A DNA stretch of 64,000 nt from Cryptomeria japonica (taxonomy: Eukaryota; Streptophyta; Pinopsida; Cupressales; Cupressaceae): positions 187,125,233 to 187,189,232 of the forward strand of contig NC_081415.1 of NCBI RefSeq assembly GCF_030272615.1, written 5' to 3'. Under the pieces are notes generated by a model. The model was not told where the DNA came from, did not search any database, and was given only the letters and a program-made list of their open reading frames with translations. This document shows, in pieces, positions 8,725 to 19,208 of this stretch. Each line of letters starts with the position of its first letter. Position 1 is the first letter of the stretch. A program made the translations under genes and the position numbers.

Positions 8725-11640
8725 ATGGCTCAAACCCGATCGCGATCAAGGCGACGAGAAATAGAAATTGAGGAAGAAGAGGACAACCTCAATGAATTTC
8801 AAGAAGCACTTGGAGGAAATGGGAATGATGAAAACCCAAGTACACCCACTCCTTCAACAATCGAAAGGGTTCAGCATAACCCTCATTTTAACAGATTATT
8901 TGATGAAATACTAAGGAGCAATGCGGATGCTCACTTTTTAAGACTCGCTCAAGAAGGAGCCAAACTCCCCTCAGACTTTGATCTTGCCCAATTAAGACAA
9001 GCATCAGAAAGACAAAGCCGCCATGAGGAGGAAAGGCGTAGAGATCCCATCAGATATAACATCCCTCGAGGTAACCCACCACCTCCTCCTCCTAATGAAA
9101 TGGAGATGTTGCGGCAACAAGTCGAGAATCTTGCCCAACAACTTCATAGTGGTGTTAAGACCAATCAATTCTCACTTAACGACATCTGTCCCTATCCGTT
9201 TGATAGGAATCTTTATATGCCACCCTTTCCACGCGGGTTCGAAACACCAAAATTCAAAAAATATAGAGGAAACGGAGATCCCCGTGATCATGTCCGAGAA
9301 TTTCATTCCGCTTGTCTTGAAGTGGCATATGAAGACACATACTTAATGCGCCTTTTTCCCCAAAGCTTGGGAGGAACAACCACATCATGGTTTTCCCGAC
9401 TTCCAGGTGGCATAAGAACATTTGAGGAACTCATCCAGAAGTTCCTATCTCATTACTCTTATAATATTGAACGCGACATCACCATGGCTGATCTATGCAA
9501 CACCAAACAAAAACCAGGTGAATTATTCTCAGTATTCCTGCAACGATGGCGCCAAATGTCTAGCAGACGTTCTCTTCAGTTGCCTAAACGAGAACTAGTG
9601 GAAATTTTCATTTCCAACTTAAACGAAGAAATGGAATTTCACCTGGATGTCAAAGATACAGATTCTTTTAACGATATGATCACCAAGGGTATAAAATGTG
9701 AACGGGCACTCATCAAAAAAGGACTCATCAAAATCTTTAATGAACCCAAAGATGGTCCTCGCCCGCGCTTCAATAGCGATAAACCGAACTTCTGGAACAA
9801 GAATAAGAATATCGTCAATGATGGAGTTGTGGATGCTCGGACTGTCCAAAATGCACAACCTGTGGTTCGGTTTGTAGGACAAAATCCTCCACCTCAAAAT
9901 AACACAAATGTTCCTCTTAATCAAGGTCACATCACATCTCATGATGAACCAAGACCTCGTCCACAAAAACAAAAACGCACATACACTCCCTTAGGGGAAC
10001 CCATTGAAACAGTGATGCGACAACTCATTTCTCAGAATTTGATCACTCTACCTAAGTTATCAAACTATGAGCCTCAAGTCAAACCGGCATGGTGGAGAGA
10101 TACTGAACATTGTGAGTTCCATCAAGGAAGAGGACATAAGACAAGTAATTGTCATCGATTGAAAGATCTCATTCAGGATCTTATTGACCGAGGAGAAATT
10201 GAAATTGAAGGACATGACCCAAAAACAACCAATAATGATCATCAGATGTTCAAGAATCCACTTCCATCGCAAGATCAAAGGGGTCCTTCCACTTCCAGAC
10301 AAGGTCCTGATACCACTGATTATACGCAGGCTGCGTATAATTACACTGTCAATCACCTGTATGATGCCAGTGAACAAATTGCAACTATCACCTTCAAAAA
10401 TCCCACCTCAAATTGCAATGTTGTTACACGTCGTGGCAAGGTCACCATAAAGGCAGCTCCACAAGGCATCACCTCCATCCCAAAGCAGTACAATCTTGTG
10501 GAACAATTAGACAAAACCCCTGCGCTTATATCCATCTTGGAGCTTTTGCGTCTGTCACCCTCTCATAAAACAATCTTGGATGAAGCACTCCAAGAGGCGT
10601 CAGTCCCTGCAAACCTGAACACAGACCAATTTCAAGCCATGGTTGGAAATCTAAAGTCATCACCTTGTCTCACTTTTTCCAAAAGTGACAACTCTTCATT
10701 CCAACAACCTCATAACGCCTCACTCCACATTGAAGGCTTTGTCAACCAACACAAGATCAAGCGAGTCTTGATAGATAATGGAGCAGGCCTCAACATTTGT
10801 ACACTACAGTTGGTCACAGCATTGGGATATGCAATAGAATCAGTGGATCCTCGTAAGAAGATCACCATCAAAGCCTATGATGATGCAGAGCGTTCATCCA
10901 AAGGAGCTGTGGTACTACCAATCCGAGTGGGCCCTGTGGTAAAGCACATCATTTGTCAAGTTCTGGACCTTCCTCTGCCATATAATCTATTATTAGGGAG
11001 ACCTTGGATACATGCCATGCAAGCCGTTCCATCTACCTACCATCAATGTATCAAGTTCCCACATAATGGTGCAGAGGTCACAATCCTGGGCGACGCAAAT
11101 CCCTTTGCATTTTGCCATAATATCAGCCATCAACCAGAGATTATTGTTCCTAATAATAGGGAAGCCATTTCCTCCACATCATATGTAAATCCCGCCTCTC
11201 TTGCCAGTTCAAACACTCCTATACCCAAGCAAGAAAAGCTTAAGATGAAAGTCGCAGAGGAAGGTCCTGGAGAATACAACTTGAGTCAGCTCTTTTGTGT
11301 GGGACAAATGCCCACTTCTCCTAGAACACATGGTAAACCACAACAGTTACTCCAGCAACCACTAATCATGCCAGCATGTGCCTTGACGCCTTTCATCCTT
11401 GGAAAGAGTCAAGAGGAAGAAACACAAGATGAGGACCTAGCGGACTGGATCTATAAAGATCCCATCACCACTGACAAACCGCAAGTTACACTTCCTACGG
11501 AACAATATGGCAAAGGCCTCCTCATTATGCAAAGAATGGGATATGATGGTCAAAGTGCTTTGGGATCCTGCAAACAAGGACGACATGAACCTCTGCTACC
11601 AGAATTCAAACACTCCTATACCCAAGCAAGAAAAGCTTAA
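8725..11640 (+). CDS. gag-pro: Gag-protease polyprotein, frame broken at its 3' end
   Basis: 971 codons from ATG (MAQTRSRSRRREIEIEEEEDN) to TAA at 11638. Residues 1-130 are charged, with a coiled-coil-like heptad stretch after PPPPPP. Residues about 165-290 match the retrotransposon capsid domain (FETPKFKKYRGNGDP, TTTSWFSRLP, FLQRWRQM). Around residue 455-480 lies a zinc-binding motif, CEFHQGRGHKTSNC, typical of Tat Gag. The aspartic protease has its active-site segment VLIDNGAGLN at about residue 681 and the flap-side LLLGRPWI near 755. The frame then enters the 397-bp duplication; 397 is not a multiple of three, so translation ends inside the second unit. It overlaps the following pol frame (frame +1 relative to it) over 11507-11640. 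It acts in particle assembly and polyprotein processing in the cytoplasm. Confidence 0.9.
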   Translation: MAQTRSRSRRREIEIEEEEDNLNEFQEALGGNGNDENPSTPTPSTIERVQHNPHFNRLFDEILRSNADAHFLRLAQEGAKLPSDFDLAQLRQASERQSRHEEERRRDPIRYNIPRGNPPPPPPNEMEMLRQQVENLAQQLHSGVKTNQFSLNDICPYPFDRNLYMPPFPRGFETPKFKKYRGNGDPRDHVREFHSACLEVAYEDTYLMRLFPQSLGGTTTSWFSRLPGGIRTFEELIQKFLSHYSYNIERDITMADLCNTKQKPGELFSVFLQRWRQMSSRRSLQLPKRELVEIFISNLNEEMEFHLDVKDTDSFNDMITKGIKCERALIKKGLIKIFNEPKDGPRPRFNSDKPNFWNKNKNIVNDGVVDARTVQNAQPVVRFVGQNPPPQNNTNVPLNQGHITSHDEPRPRPQKQKRTYTPLGEPIETVMRQLISQNLITLPKLSNYEPQVKPAWWRDTEHCEFHQGRGHKTSNCHRLKDLIQDLIDRGEIEIEGHDPKTTNNDHQMFKNPLPSQDQRGPSTSRQGPDTTDYTQAAYNYTVNHLYDASEQIATITFKNPTSNCNVVTRRGKVTIKAAPQGITSIPKQYNLVEQLDKTPALISILELLRLSPSHKTILDEALQEASVPANLNTDQFQAMVGNLKSSPCLTFSKSDNSSFQQPHNASLHIEGFVNQHKIKRVLIDNGAGLNICTLQLVTALGYAIESVDPRKKITIKAYDDAERSSKGAVVLPIRVGPVVKHIICQVLDLPLPYNLLLGRPWIHAMQAVPSTYHQCIKFPHNGAEVTILGDANPFAFCHNISHQPEIIVPNNREAISSTSYVNPASLASSNTPIPKQEKLKMKVAEEGPGEYNLSQLFCVGQMPTSPRTHGKPQQLLQQPLIMPACALTPFILGKSQEEETQDEDLADWIYKDPITTDKPQVTLPTEQYGKGLLIMQRMGYDGQSALGSCKQGRHEPLLPEFKHSYTQARKA

Positions 11641-12001
11641 GATGAAAGTCGCAGAGGAAGGTCCTGGAGAATACAACTTGAGTCAGCTCTTTTGTGTGGG
11701 ACAAATGCCCACTTCTCCTAGAACACATGGTAAACCACAACAGTTACTCCAGCAACCACTAATCACGCCAGCATGTGCCTTAACCCCTTTCATCCTTGGA
11801 AAGAGTCAAGAGGAAGAAACACAAGATGAGGACCTAGCGGACTGGATCTATAAAGATCCCATCACCACTGACAAACCGCAAGTTACACTTCCTACGGACC
11901 AATATGGTAAAGGCCTCCTCATTATGCAAAGAATGGGGTATGATGGTCAAAGTGCTTTGGGATCCTACAAACAAGGACGACATGAACCTCTGCTACCAGA
12001 A
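11208..12001 (+). repeat. 397-bp tandem duplication inside gag-pol
   Basis: Units 11208-11604 and 11605-12001 are direct repeats. I count 7 differences in 397 bases (1.8%). Both edges carry TTCAA, so the duplication may have arisen at this short homology. The unit covers the end of the protease linker and most of the G-patch, and shifts the reading frame by +1. Confidence 0.95.
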
Positions 12002-15000
12002 TTCAAGCCCAAAGGTAATACAGGCCTTGGCTTTGAAAAAGAGATCCTTCCTAAACTCAGATTCAAAGGAAAACCTAGAAAATCATTTTGCCCACCTACT
12101 GCAAAGAGGACACCTTTCATAATCAAAGCACCATCAAACACTATCCTCACTGCCCCATCAAGGCTCACAAACCCACCGCAACCATCATCAGTGCCAAACA
12201 TACCACCAATCGCACCAGTAATCCCATCAATAACACCAATAGCAGCAGCAACTGTATCAGAATCCGCAGCAGCATCTATAGCCCCAGCAGTTCCAATAGA
12301 AGCCACTGAGGCAACACGGCCAATACTTCCTGTACCAGATCCTTTAATCCCCATCATGGTTCCTGCAGCACCGATCACCTCAAAGGTACATAAACCAATC
12401 ACGCCTGCCGTGTTTAACTCCAAAGACATCCCAGTATGGTATAGTAATCGGATGCTGGAGAGTGATTCAGAGACTGACTCACATGAGTGGGAATTCGATT
12501 CAGTGCAACTTAATACTTCAGATGAGGAAGACACATCACCACCTCCACCACGCAAAGACATCCCTATTTACGGAGAAGCACAGATAAAGACCACTTGGGT
12601 ACCTGAGCTGGAAACATCTTCCACAGACCCTACATCTCATCCTACGCCTGATTCTGACAGGGAGAGTACTATCAACGACCTTCACCACACTGTCTTAACC
12701 CTCACTGATACATCTCCCGCACTTAACTTAATCGATGAAGTAATGCCCATTATCCACCCTGGACTCATTGAATGGAACCAACCAAATCCCCCATGTCTTG
12801 ACCTCTTCCAGAATGATGAGGCTATCATTGACTTTTTGGAATTAAGGGATAATCTACCAAGTGGGGATCACAAAGCTGGATTCGCCATTCAACTTAATAG
12901 CGCAGCATACTTCGAGGCGGATGCCAAACCCTTCAGCTGCAAAAATATAATGATAAAACATGGATCTTCTAGTGAAAACCACACTGTGGCACTGTTTGAT
13001 CCGACAAAAGTAAAAAGAAAGAGCGTATCCAATGGTGAAAACCTCTCTGAGGCACCTGAGGATGAAGGGTTTGACATTCTCCCTGCTAGTACACAACAGG
13101 AACGATCAACAATTCTTATCGAGGAAACCAAAGAATACAATGTGGGGACTCCTGAAAATCCTCATATCATACATCTGGCATCCCTTCTCACTCCAGAGGA
13201 ACAACCTCAATTTATAGAGTTCTTCCAACAGCATCAGATCAACTTTGCATGGTCATATGCAGACATGCCTGGGCTTGATCCTGATTTAGTCATGCATCAC
13301 CTCACTGTAGCAGAAGGAGCCAAACCTGTCAAACAGAAGCTTCGTAAGATGCATCCTCAAATTGCAGTGCTAGTCAAAACAGAACTCAAGAAACTCCTGG
13401 ATGTTGGTTTCATTAGACCAATTGATTATGTAGAATGGATCTCCAACATTGTGCCGGTCGGCAAACCAAAAGGGGGCATCCGCATTTGTACTGACTTCAG
13501 AGATCTGAATAAGGCATGTCCTAAGGATGACTTCCCCCTTCCAAATATTGACATCATAGTGGATCTAACAACAGGACATGCCATGCTTTCACTCATGGAT
13601 GGCTTTTCAGGATACAATCAAATAAAGATCGCACCAGAGGACCAACATAAGACAGCCTTCACATGTCCATGGGGCACATACTGCTGGAATGTAATGCCTT
13701 TCGGTCTAAAGAATGCAGGAGCGACCTATCAAAGAGCAATGACCACCATCTTCCATGACATGATGCATACCATGATGGAAGATTATGTGGATGACTTACT
13801 AGCAAAATCACTCACTAGAGAAGGACATCTCCACATCTTAGATCAAATCTTTGATAGACTAGAACAATATCATGTTCGACTCAACCCAAAGAAATGTGTC
13901 TTTGGAGTGACCTCCGGGAAGCTTCTAGGATACATTGTCTCAAGCAAAGGTATTGAGGTCGACCCAGCAAAGGTAAAAGCAATCATGGACATGCCACCTC
14001 CAAAGAATATCAGTCAGCTAAGAACACTACAAGGACGGCTTCAATCCATCCGCAGATTCATTGCACAATTGGCTGATAAGTGTCACCCATTCACACACTT
14101 GCTACACAAGAACATCCGCTTTCAGTGGGATGACAAATGCCAACAAGCATTTCAGGCACTTAAAGACTATCTCATGAATCCACCATTGTTGACGCCACCA
14201 GATCCAAGTAGACCGTTTTTACTTTATATCTCAGCAACAAGTACAGCACTGGGTGTGCTATTGGCACAACATAATGCAGAAGGTAAAGAGTGTGCTGTAT
14301 ACTACATCTCTCGCACACTGGTTGGCTATGAACTCAATTACACATCTATTGAGCGAGCTTGCCTAGCAGTAATCCTGGCAGCCACTAAATTGCGGCACTA
14401 TCTGTTAACACACAAGGTACAACTCATCGCAAAAATTGATCCACTCAAGTACTTACTCAGCAAAGCAGCATTGACAGGTCGCTTGGCCAAATGGGTAATG
14501 ATTCTAAGTGAATTTGACATCGAGTATGTGGACCGTAAAGCTATCAAAGGGCAGGTCATTGCAGATCAATTGGCCGATGCACCACTCATAGGCGATCATC
14601 CTCTCATTTCCAATTTTCCAGATGAAGAGATATTCATGATCACAATAGCACAACCATGGAAGTTATATTTTGATGGTTCATACACTAGGCACGGCTCGGG
14701 GGCAGGCATTCTGTTTATCACACCTCAAGGTGATAGCATCCCGAAGTCTTACAAGCTCACATTTCCATGCACAAACAACATAGCAGAGTATGAGGCCTTG
14801 ATCACAGGACTCAGATTAGCCATACAATGGAAATTAAAAGAACTGCAAGTATATGGCGATTCCCAACTAGTCATTCGACAAGCAACAGATGAGTATCAGA
14901 CCAAAGATGATAAACTCATGCCATACAAGCAAATGGTGGACAATCTAAAGACATCATTTACTATTATCACTTTTGAGCAGATACCAAGAGATCAGAATCG

Positions 15001-15508
15001 AGCTGCTGACGCCATGGCTACTATCGCATCTCTCCTAGATCTTCCACAGAATTCAACACGCTATGAGTTCTTGGTAGAACAGCTTTGGATCCCCGCTTAT
15101 GATATCCCCGAATCTGAAATGATATGTCACCTTGTTGGTTCCGAATCCCCATGGTACGGTGAGTTCTACACCTATCTTCGCGATCATACTCTTCCTCCTA
15201 ACCAATCAAATAACCAACAAAAAACCTTCATTCGCCAAACTACTCGATATACCATTATTGCCGAAACCCTATACCGACGTAGTCTTGATGGTACTCTCCT
15301 TCGATGTCTGGAACAAGATGAGATAACAAAGGCTTTGGAAGAGGTACATGAAGGAATTTGCGGGACTCACTCAAGTGGTCCGTCACTAGCCAAGAAACTC
15401 ATGCGAGCTGGATACTATTGGCCATCTATGGAAAAGGATTCCTACTACTTTGTCAGGAAATGCAAGAAATGTCAAGTTCATGGCGACCTGATACATGCAC
15501 CGGCCTAG
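11507..15508 (+). pseudogene. pol: Pol: G-patch, reverse transcriptase, two RNase H domains, start of integrase
   Basis: Open frame of 1333 codons; the first codons are simply open frame, since upstream translation is expected to come from gag-pro. Order: G-patch (GKGLLIMQRMGY ... GNTGLGF, about residues 138-188); Pro/Ala/Thr-rich linker (about 220-300); reverse transcriptase from about residue 600, with GFIRPIDYVEWISNIVPV, TDFRDLNKACPKDDFPLP and the catalytic YVDD at 13784-13795; RNase H of the RT type (about 14200-14450); a second, archaeal-type RNase H at about 14650-15040 with its four acidic positions in FDGS, NIAEYEAL, YGDSQL and NRAADAMA; then the integrase zinc domain with HEGICGTH and CKKCQVH. 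The frame stops at TAG 15506-15508, and the same frame continues with integrase. All catalytic motifs are kept, but the frameshift upstream and this stop make the copy defective. Dual RNase H is diagnostic of the Tat lineage. Confidence 0.9.
15506..15508 (+). other. Amber stop inside integrase
   Basis: TAG follows the zinc domain (...HGDLIHAPA) in the same frame as the downstream integrase core. In related integrases this place is usually Gln or another sense codon, so a single base change is the simplest cause. Read-through is a possible alternative but has no support here. Confidence 0.85.
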
Positions 15509-16408
15509 GAACTGCAACCAATCACGACACCATGGCCTTTCTGTCAATGGGGCCTTGACCTTGTGGGTAAGATTCATCCATCTTCATCCAATGGCCATAA
15601 ATTCATTATTACCGCTACCGAATATTTCACAAAGTGGATCGAAGCTGTTCCACTTACCCAAGTCACCGGCAAGCAGATCGCCTCATTCATCCTCAACTAC
15701 ATCATCTGCCGGTATGGTGTGCCCATGTCCATCATCACAGATAACGATCTTCCTTTCAAAAATCAAGATGTCCGTGAGCTTTGTGAGAAATTTCATATCC
15801 AACACCGCTTTTCCACCCCCTATTACCCACAAGGCAATGGTCAGGCCGAAGCATCCAATAAAAACATACTAAGGATCCTAAAGAAGACAGTCAATGATGC
15901 CGGCCGTGATTGGCATGTTCAACTAAATCCAACGCTATGGGCATATCGAACTAGCATTCGAACCCCTACAGGTGCAACTCCTTATTCATTGGTCTATGGT
16001 GCAGAAGCTATCTTGCCTATTGAGGTCGAGATACCATCATTACGAGTTTCCTTGCATAATCTCATCGATGATGAAACTTACAGAGTATCCCGTCTTCAGG
16101 ACTTAGAGTTACTTGATGAGAAACGACAAGTTGCATACAATCACCTCAAAGCCTATCAGCAGCGCATGAGCAGAAGCTACAATCACCGAGTTAGACCTCG
16201 TACATTTCAGGTAGGTGATCTTGTTCTACGAGAGAATCCTCGCAACCAACCAAACAGAGAACATCAGGGTAAGTTTGAATCAAACTGGCTGGGCCCATAT
16301 GTTGTCACTGCTGTGTTCGGGTCCGGGGCATATCAGTTGGCTACACCAGAAGGAGAACCGCTCGCAGATCCAATCAATAGCATGCACCTCAAACGATTTT
16401 ATACCTAA
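15509..16408 (+). pseudogene. Integrase catalytic core and C-terminal domain
   Basis: Same frame as the upstream pol. It opens with ELQPITTPWPFCQWGLDLVG, whose Asp (codon 15557-15559) is the first catalytic residue. The second is the Asp of IITDND and the third the Glu of NGQAEASNKN, so the D-D-E triad is intact. The C-terminal part (KFESNWLGPYVV ... MHLKRFYT) is the usual DNA-binding tail, ending at TAA 16406-16408. An AUG-less frame starting at GTG 15563 would miss the first catalytic Asp, so this is not an independent gene but the tail of pol cut by the amber codon. Confidence 0.9.
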
Positions 16409-19208
16409 GGTATACAGAGCATCAGGCTCCCCTACATATCAAGAAAATATCAAAAACATTCAAAAAATGTCCTGAAGAAAATACAAAAACATTCAAAAAA
16501 GTAAAGAAAAATCATGCATCCAAACGGTGAACAACCACTCCGGTGGCACCTTGGGTAAGTACGGTGGTGAAAACCTGGCAAACAGGCATCACTCGTAAAA
16601 ACAATGGCTCCAGTATCTTTCAGGCTCGTTGCGATCACATTCATACACACACACATCCATCCATCCAAACTATGGCTTGTTATTTGATCTGCAATTAAGA
16701 AAGTACTCCACGCGTCTAGCATCCCACCTTTTCATAGTCCGGTCTACAAACTGGGGGCAATACCCTTAACCTATTGATGGAAGTGGATTCTACATTGTCT
16801 TATGATTCATTCAGTTCTTCATTCAAGCAATCATAAAAATACCAAAAACATTCAAAAATGTCTCAACACAAAATCAAAAAAAACATGCAAAAATGTCTCA
16901 CAAAAATCCAAAAAACATTGAAAAACCATCGAAAATCACCCAAAAACATGACAACACCTTGTACATACTCATCCATGCAGATACCAAAACAAACATTGAC
17001 ACAAATACTCACACAAATGACCACTTATCACTCGACCAACACAATCCACATCAACAACCAAACCTGTCTTTCAAACAAGGATGCATCCTTCCTTACCAAA
17101 ACAAAGACAAAAGTGACGTTTCTTTGACAAGAAAATTATGTTAAGCTATCAAATACTTGGTTGATTTGTGAGTACAAATCGTTTGTTTATCAGTATCGGG
17201 ATCTTTTCAGCTTTATTTTGTTTTGTTTGCGCATCACTTCCGATGAAGTTCTGGGGCATGTACTAATGGTGTCTACGTGGGAAGTTCACTAAGCTATGTG
17301 ATCACAGGCAAAAATGCAGTCATAGATCACTACGACTTGTTGACTACAGCGTATACCTCGACCATATGAGCATGAACCATTACCAAGGATCCACATTCTT
17401 TATTCTTTATGTATATATACTGTTTGGTTGTAGGTACAATGCTCATTCTTTGGTTCCTCTTCCTCCAAATTGGATAAAGGTTTTATTTTCTTAGTACGAT
17501 ATGCACTTGTCTCAGGATCTGATCAAGCCTAAGATCAAGGAGGATGATCCAAGTCATGCACGAACGGAGATAATCCTCATCTGTTCCGCAAGCAATACTC
17601 TAGTCGACTTGACCCTTATATCAAGTCGTTTGTATTAACTTGCTATATTAAAATCCATGAAAGAAATACTCAGGTCATCTTGAATTATTGTGTCAAGATG
17701 CTTGTATTCTCTTCCAACATTTTAAAGCTCAATGATGAAAATAGAGCACTATGGATCGTCATTTCACCTCATCGGTTTATATATTGCATTCCGTTGCATA
17801 TCACCCATCCACTCATTCATTCATATATAGGCTTTTACATGCACAAATGACTAAATAAAAACTGGTCTTGGATACAATCACGACCGAGTACTCTGATACA
17901 TCATCAATGCATCATGCAAAGTCTTAAAAACCTTGCATTCCTCATGATCATATCATCCTTGCATTTAGGTGCATCTTGCATTACGTCCATTCATGTCATT
18001 TTTCAAAAAAACATTGCATATAGTTCATTATTGACATTACTTTTCATTTAACAATCATTTTCATCAATCATAAATAATTAGATTCATTCATGGGATCAAA
18101 TTGTCTTTGGTTGTATTGCATCATTTAATAAGCATTCATTTCATATCAATTATCCATTATCATTTTATTAACCTTTTCACCATTTATCATTTGCATACAT
18201 TTCTTTATAGTAAAAAGATGCATTCATTCATTACTAAGTATCTTTTTATGCTCATTGTAAGATTCATTCACATTGCATTCATTATCATTACATTTAGGTG
18301 CAGTTATTATACTCATTAGTTATAGTATCATCCCATTATCATTTGTACTTACAAACATATTTTAAACGCATTTTAGATTCATAAAACACCATTTGTTTAC
18401 AAAACATTCATTCATACCATTTCATATATCCATTTTACATCCGCATTCATTTCGGCATCATCATATAAACATTTGTACTTTACATTTGTTTATCCATCTG
18501 CATTCATTTAGACATTATCATATAAACATTTGTACTTTACATTTGTTTATCCATCTGCATTCATTTAGACATTATCATATAAACATTTGTACTTTACATT
18601 TGTTTATCCATCTGCATTCATTTAGACATTATCATATAAACATTTGTACTTTACCTTTTGTTTATCCATATGCATTCACTTAACATTTTGTTTATCCATA
18701 TTACATTCATCTAAAACACATCTAGATGCATATCCATACATAAAATCATTCATCTAACCATTGCATTGACATCATCACATAAATCATCTCATCATTACAT
18801 TGCAATAGGAAACCATCAAAAATCCTGTTCATACATCAAAGCATACATCATCATCATGGCATTACATACATAAAGCATTACATCACAAATCAAATCCATC
18901 ATACACATATAAACCTGCATTCATATGTCAGTATCTCACATCATAAATCATCATAAAAACATGCATCAAAGAAACATCTCATCAAATGCATACATGTACA
19001 CATATACCTCTAAGCAATAAATCATACACATGCATAAACATCCATACATAATCACATGCATAAGCATCACAAATATGGGATCTCCTCATATATATCATCT
19101 CATATATCAGAGTACAATGAAGTCTACAAAATCGGCTACCAAGAGCCATCCAAGATACAGTCCAAAAAAATAGACAAAGATACAATACATAGATGCAAAG
19201 ATGCTCTC
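16409..19208 (+). other. Spacer between pol and the antisense gene
   Basis: 2.8 kb without a credible ORF, rich in CATTCATT/ATCATC words. 16440-17130 contains many AAAAACATTCAAAAATG-type near-repeats. A 57-bp minisatellite lies at about 18434-18690. The same spacer is present, inverted, at 61530-64000. It would hold the 3' UTR and polyadenylation signals of the antisense gene. Confidence 0.6.
18434..18690. repeat. 57-bp minisatellite, about four units
   Basis: The unit contains TTTATCCATCTGCATTC and ATATAAACATTTGTAC. The word TATCCATCTG recurs at 18491, 18548 and 18605. The corresponding stretch of the second copy (about 62040-62160, inverted) has only about two units, so it expands or contracts between copies. 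Confidence 0.85.
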
